From contig NZ_CP048106.1 in assembly GCF_010092985.1 (NCBI RefSeq), forward strand, positions 124,001 to 188,000: a DNA stretch of 64,000 bases. Direction: 5' to 3'. The translations under genes and the position numbers were made by a program. The notes beneath the pieces were generated by a model. The model saw nothing but the letters and a program-made list of their open reading frames with translations. It had not been told where the DNA came from and did not search any database. Source of the stretch: Pontibacter pudoricolor (GTDB lineage: Bacteria; Bacteroidota; Bacteroidia; Cytophagales; Hymenobacteraceae). Positions within the stretch are counted from its first letter, which is position 1, and the number at the start of each line of letters is the position of its first letter. Of this stretch, positions 63,989-64,000 are shown in pieces.

Positions 63989-64000
63989 AACGCGGGTATG

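Overview
The window looks like chromosomal DNA from a member of the Bacteroidota, most likely Cytophagales close to Pontibacter and its relatives. The genus is an inference. The signs are promoters of the TAnnTTTG type instead of a TATAAT box, few Shine-Dalgarno sequences, a queuine tRNA-ribosyltransferase without the usual zinc cysteines, a transketolase split into two genes, many small secreted beta-barrels and lipoproteins, and a tail-end pair of TIGR02587/TIGR02588-type genes. No rRNA, tRNA, CRISPR array, phage gene or transposase is visible.

Layout. 0-5 kb: a partial sugar aminotransferase, ispE, and a minus-strand operon of tgt (frameshifted as read here), an LptF/LptG-type permease and an EamA transporter. 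5-8 kb: a membrane glycosyltransferase overlapping an ECF sigma factor, then rsmG. 8-20 kb: housekeeping genes: a YheT-type hydrolase, rpsT, pyk with a small partner gene, the acpP-fabF-rnc fatty acid/RNase III cluster, nadE and a Ppx/GppA phosphatase. 20-36 kb: an L,D-transpeptidase, a redoxin, a nucleotidyltransferase/phosphoesterase pair, a serine hydrolase, a DUF4846 lipoprotein, a very large beta-propeller-amidohydrolase, an M28 peptidase and an AI-2E-type permease. 36-46 kb: a beta-barrel, a YpdA-type reductase, rluE-type pseudouridine synthase, M48 and M23 peptidases and a Bcp peroxiredoxin. 46-52 kb: the two transketolase halves with a von Willebrand factor A gene between them, and a sigma/anti-sigma/Spy-like operon. 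53-64 kb: xseAB, a decayed isocitrate lyase, an aldehyde dehydrogenase, HMG-CoA lyase with an Fe-S protein, and a TIGR02587-TIGR02588-cyanophycinase cassette.

Two things in the non-coding DNA stand out. First, a short palindrome, AACTATAGTT and its core CTATAG, is scattered through almost every intergenic region and many genes. Second, five intergenic loci (about 8.0, 18.1, 21.6, 39.6 and 52.1 kb) carry one composite element of 0.6-1.1 kb made of small hairpin modules in a fixed order, joined by CTATAGTT, with modules present or absent and the whole element inverted in one copy. A second, smaller composite repeat sits at about 32.6, 38.0 and 58.3 kb. These elements carry no convincing protein and are the best candidates for something undescribed.

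The region also shows gene decay: isocitrate lyase has lost its N-terminus and a central block, a neighbouring gene is truncated at the same point, a small gene at 45.6 kb has an in-frame stop, and a 65-codon remnant at 9.95 kb has one too.
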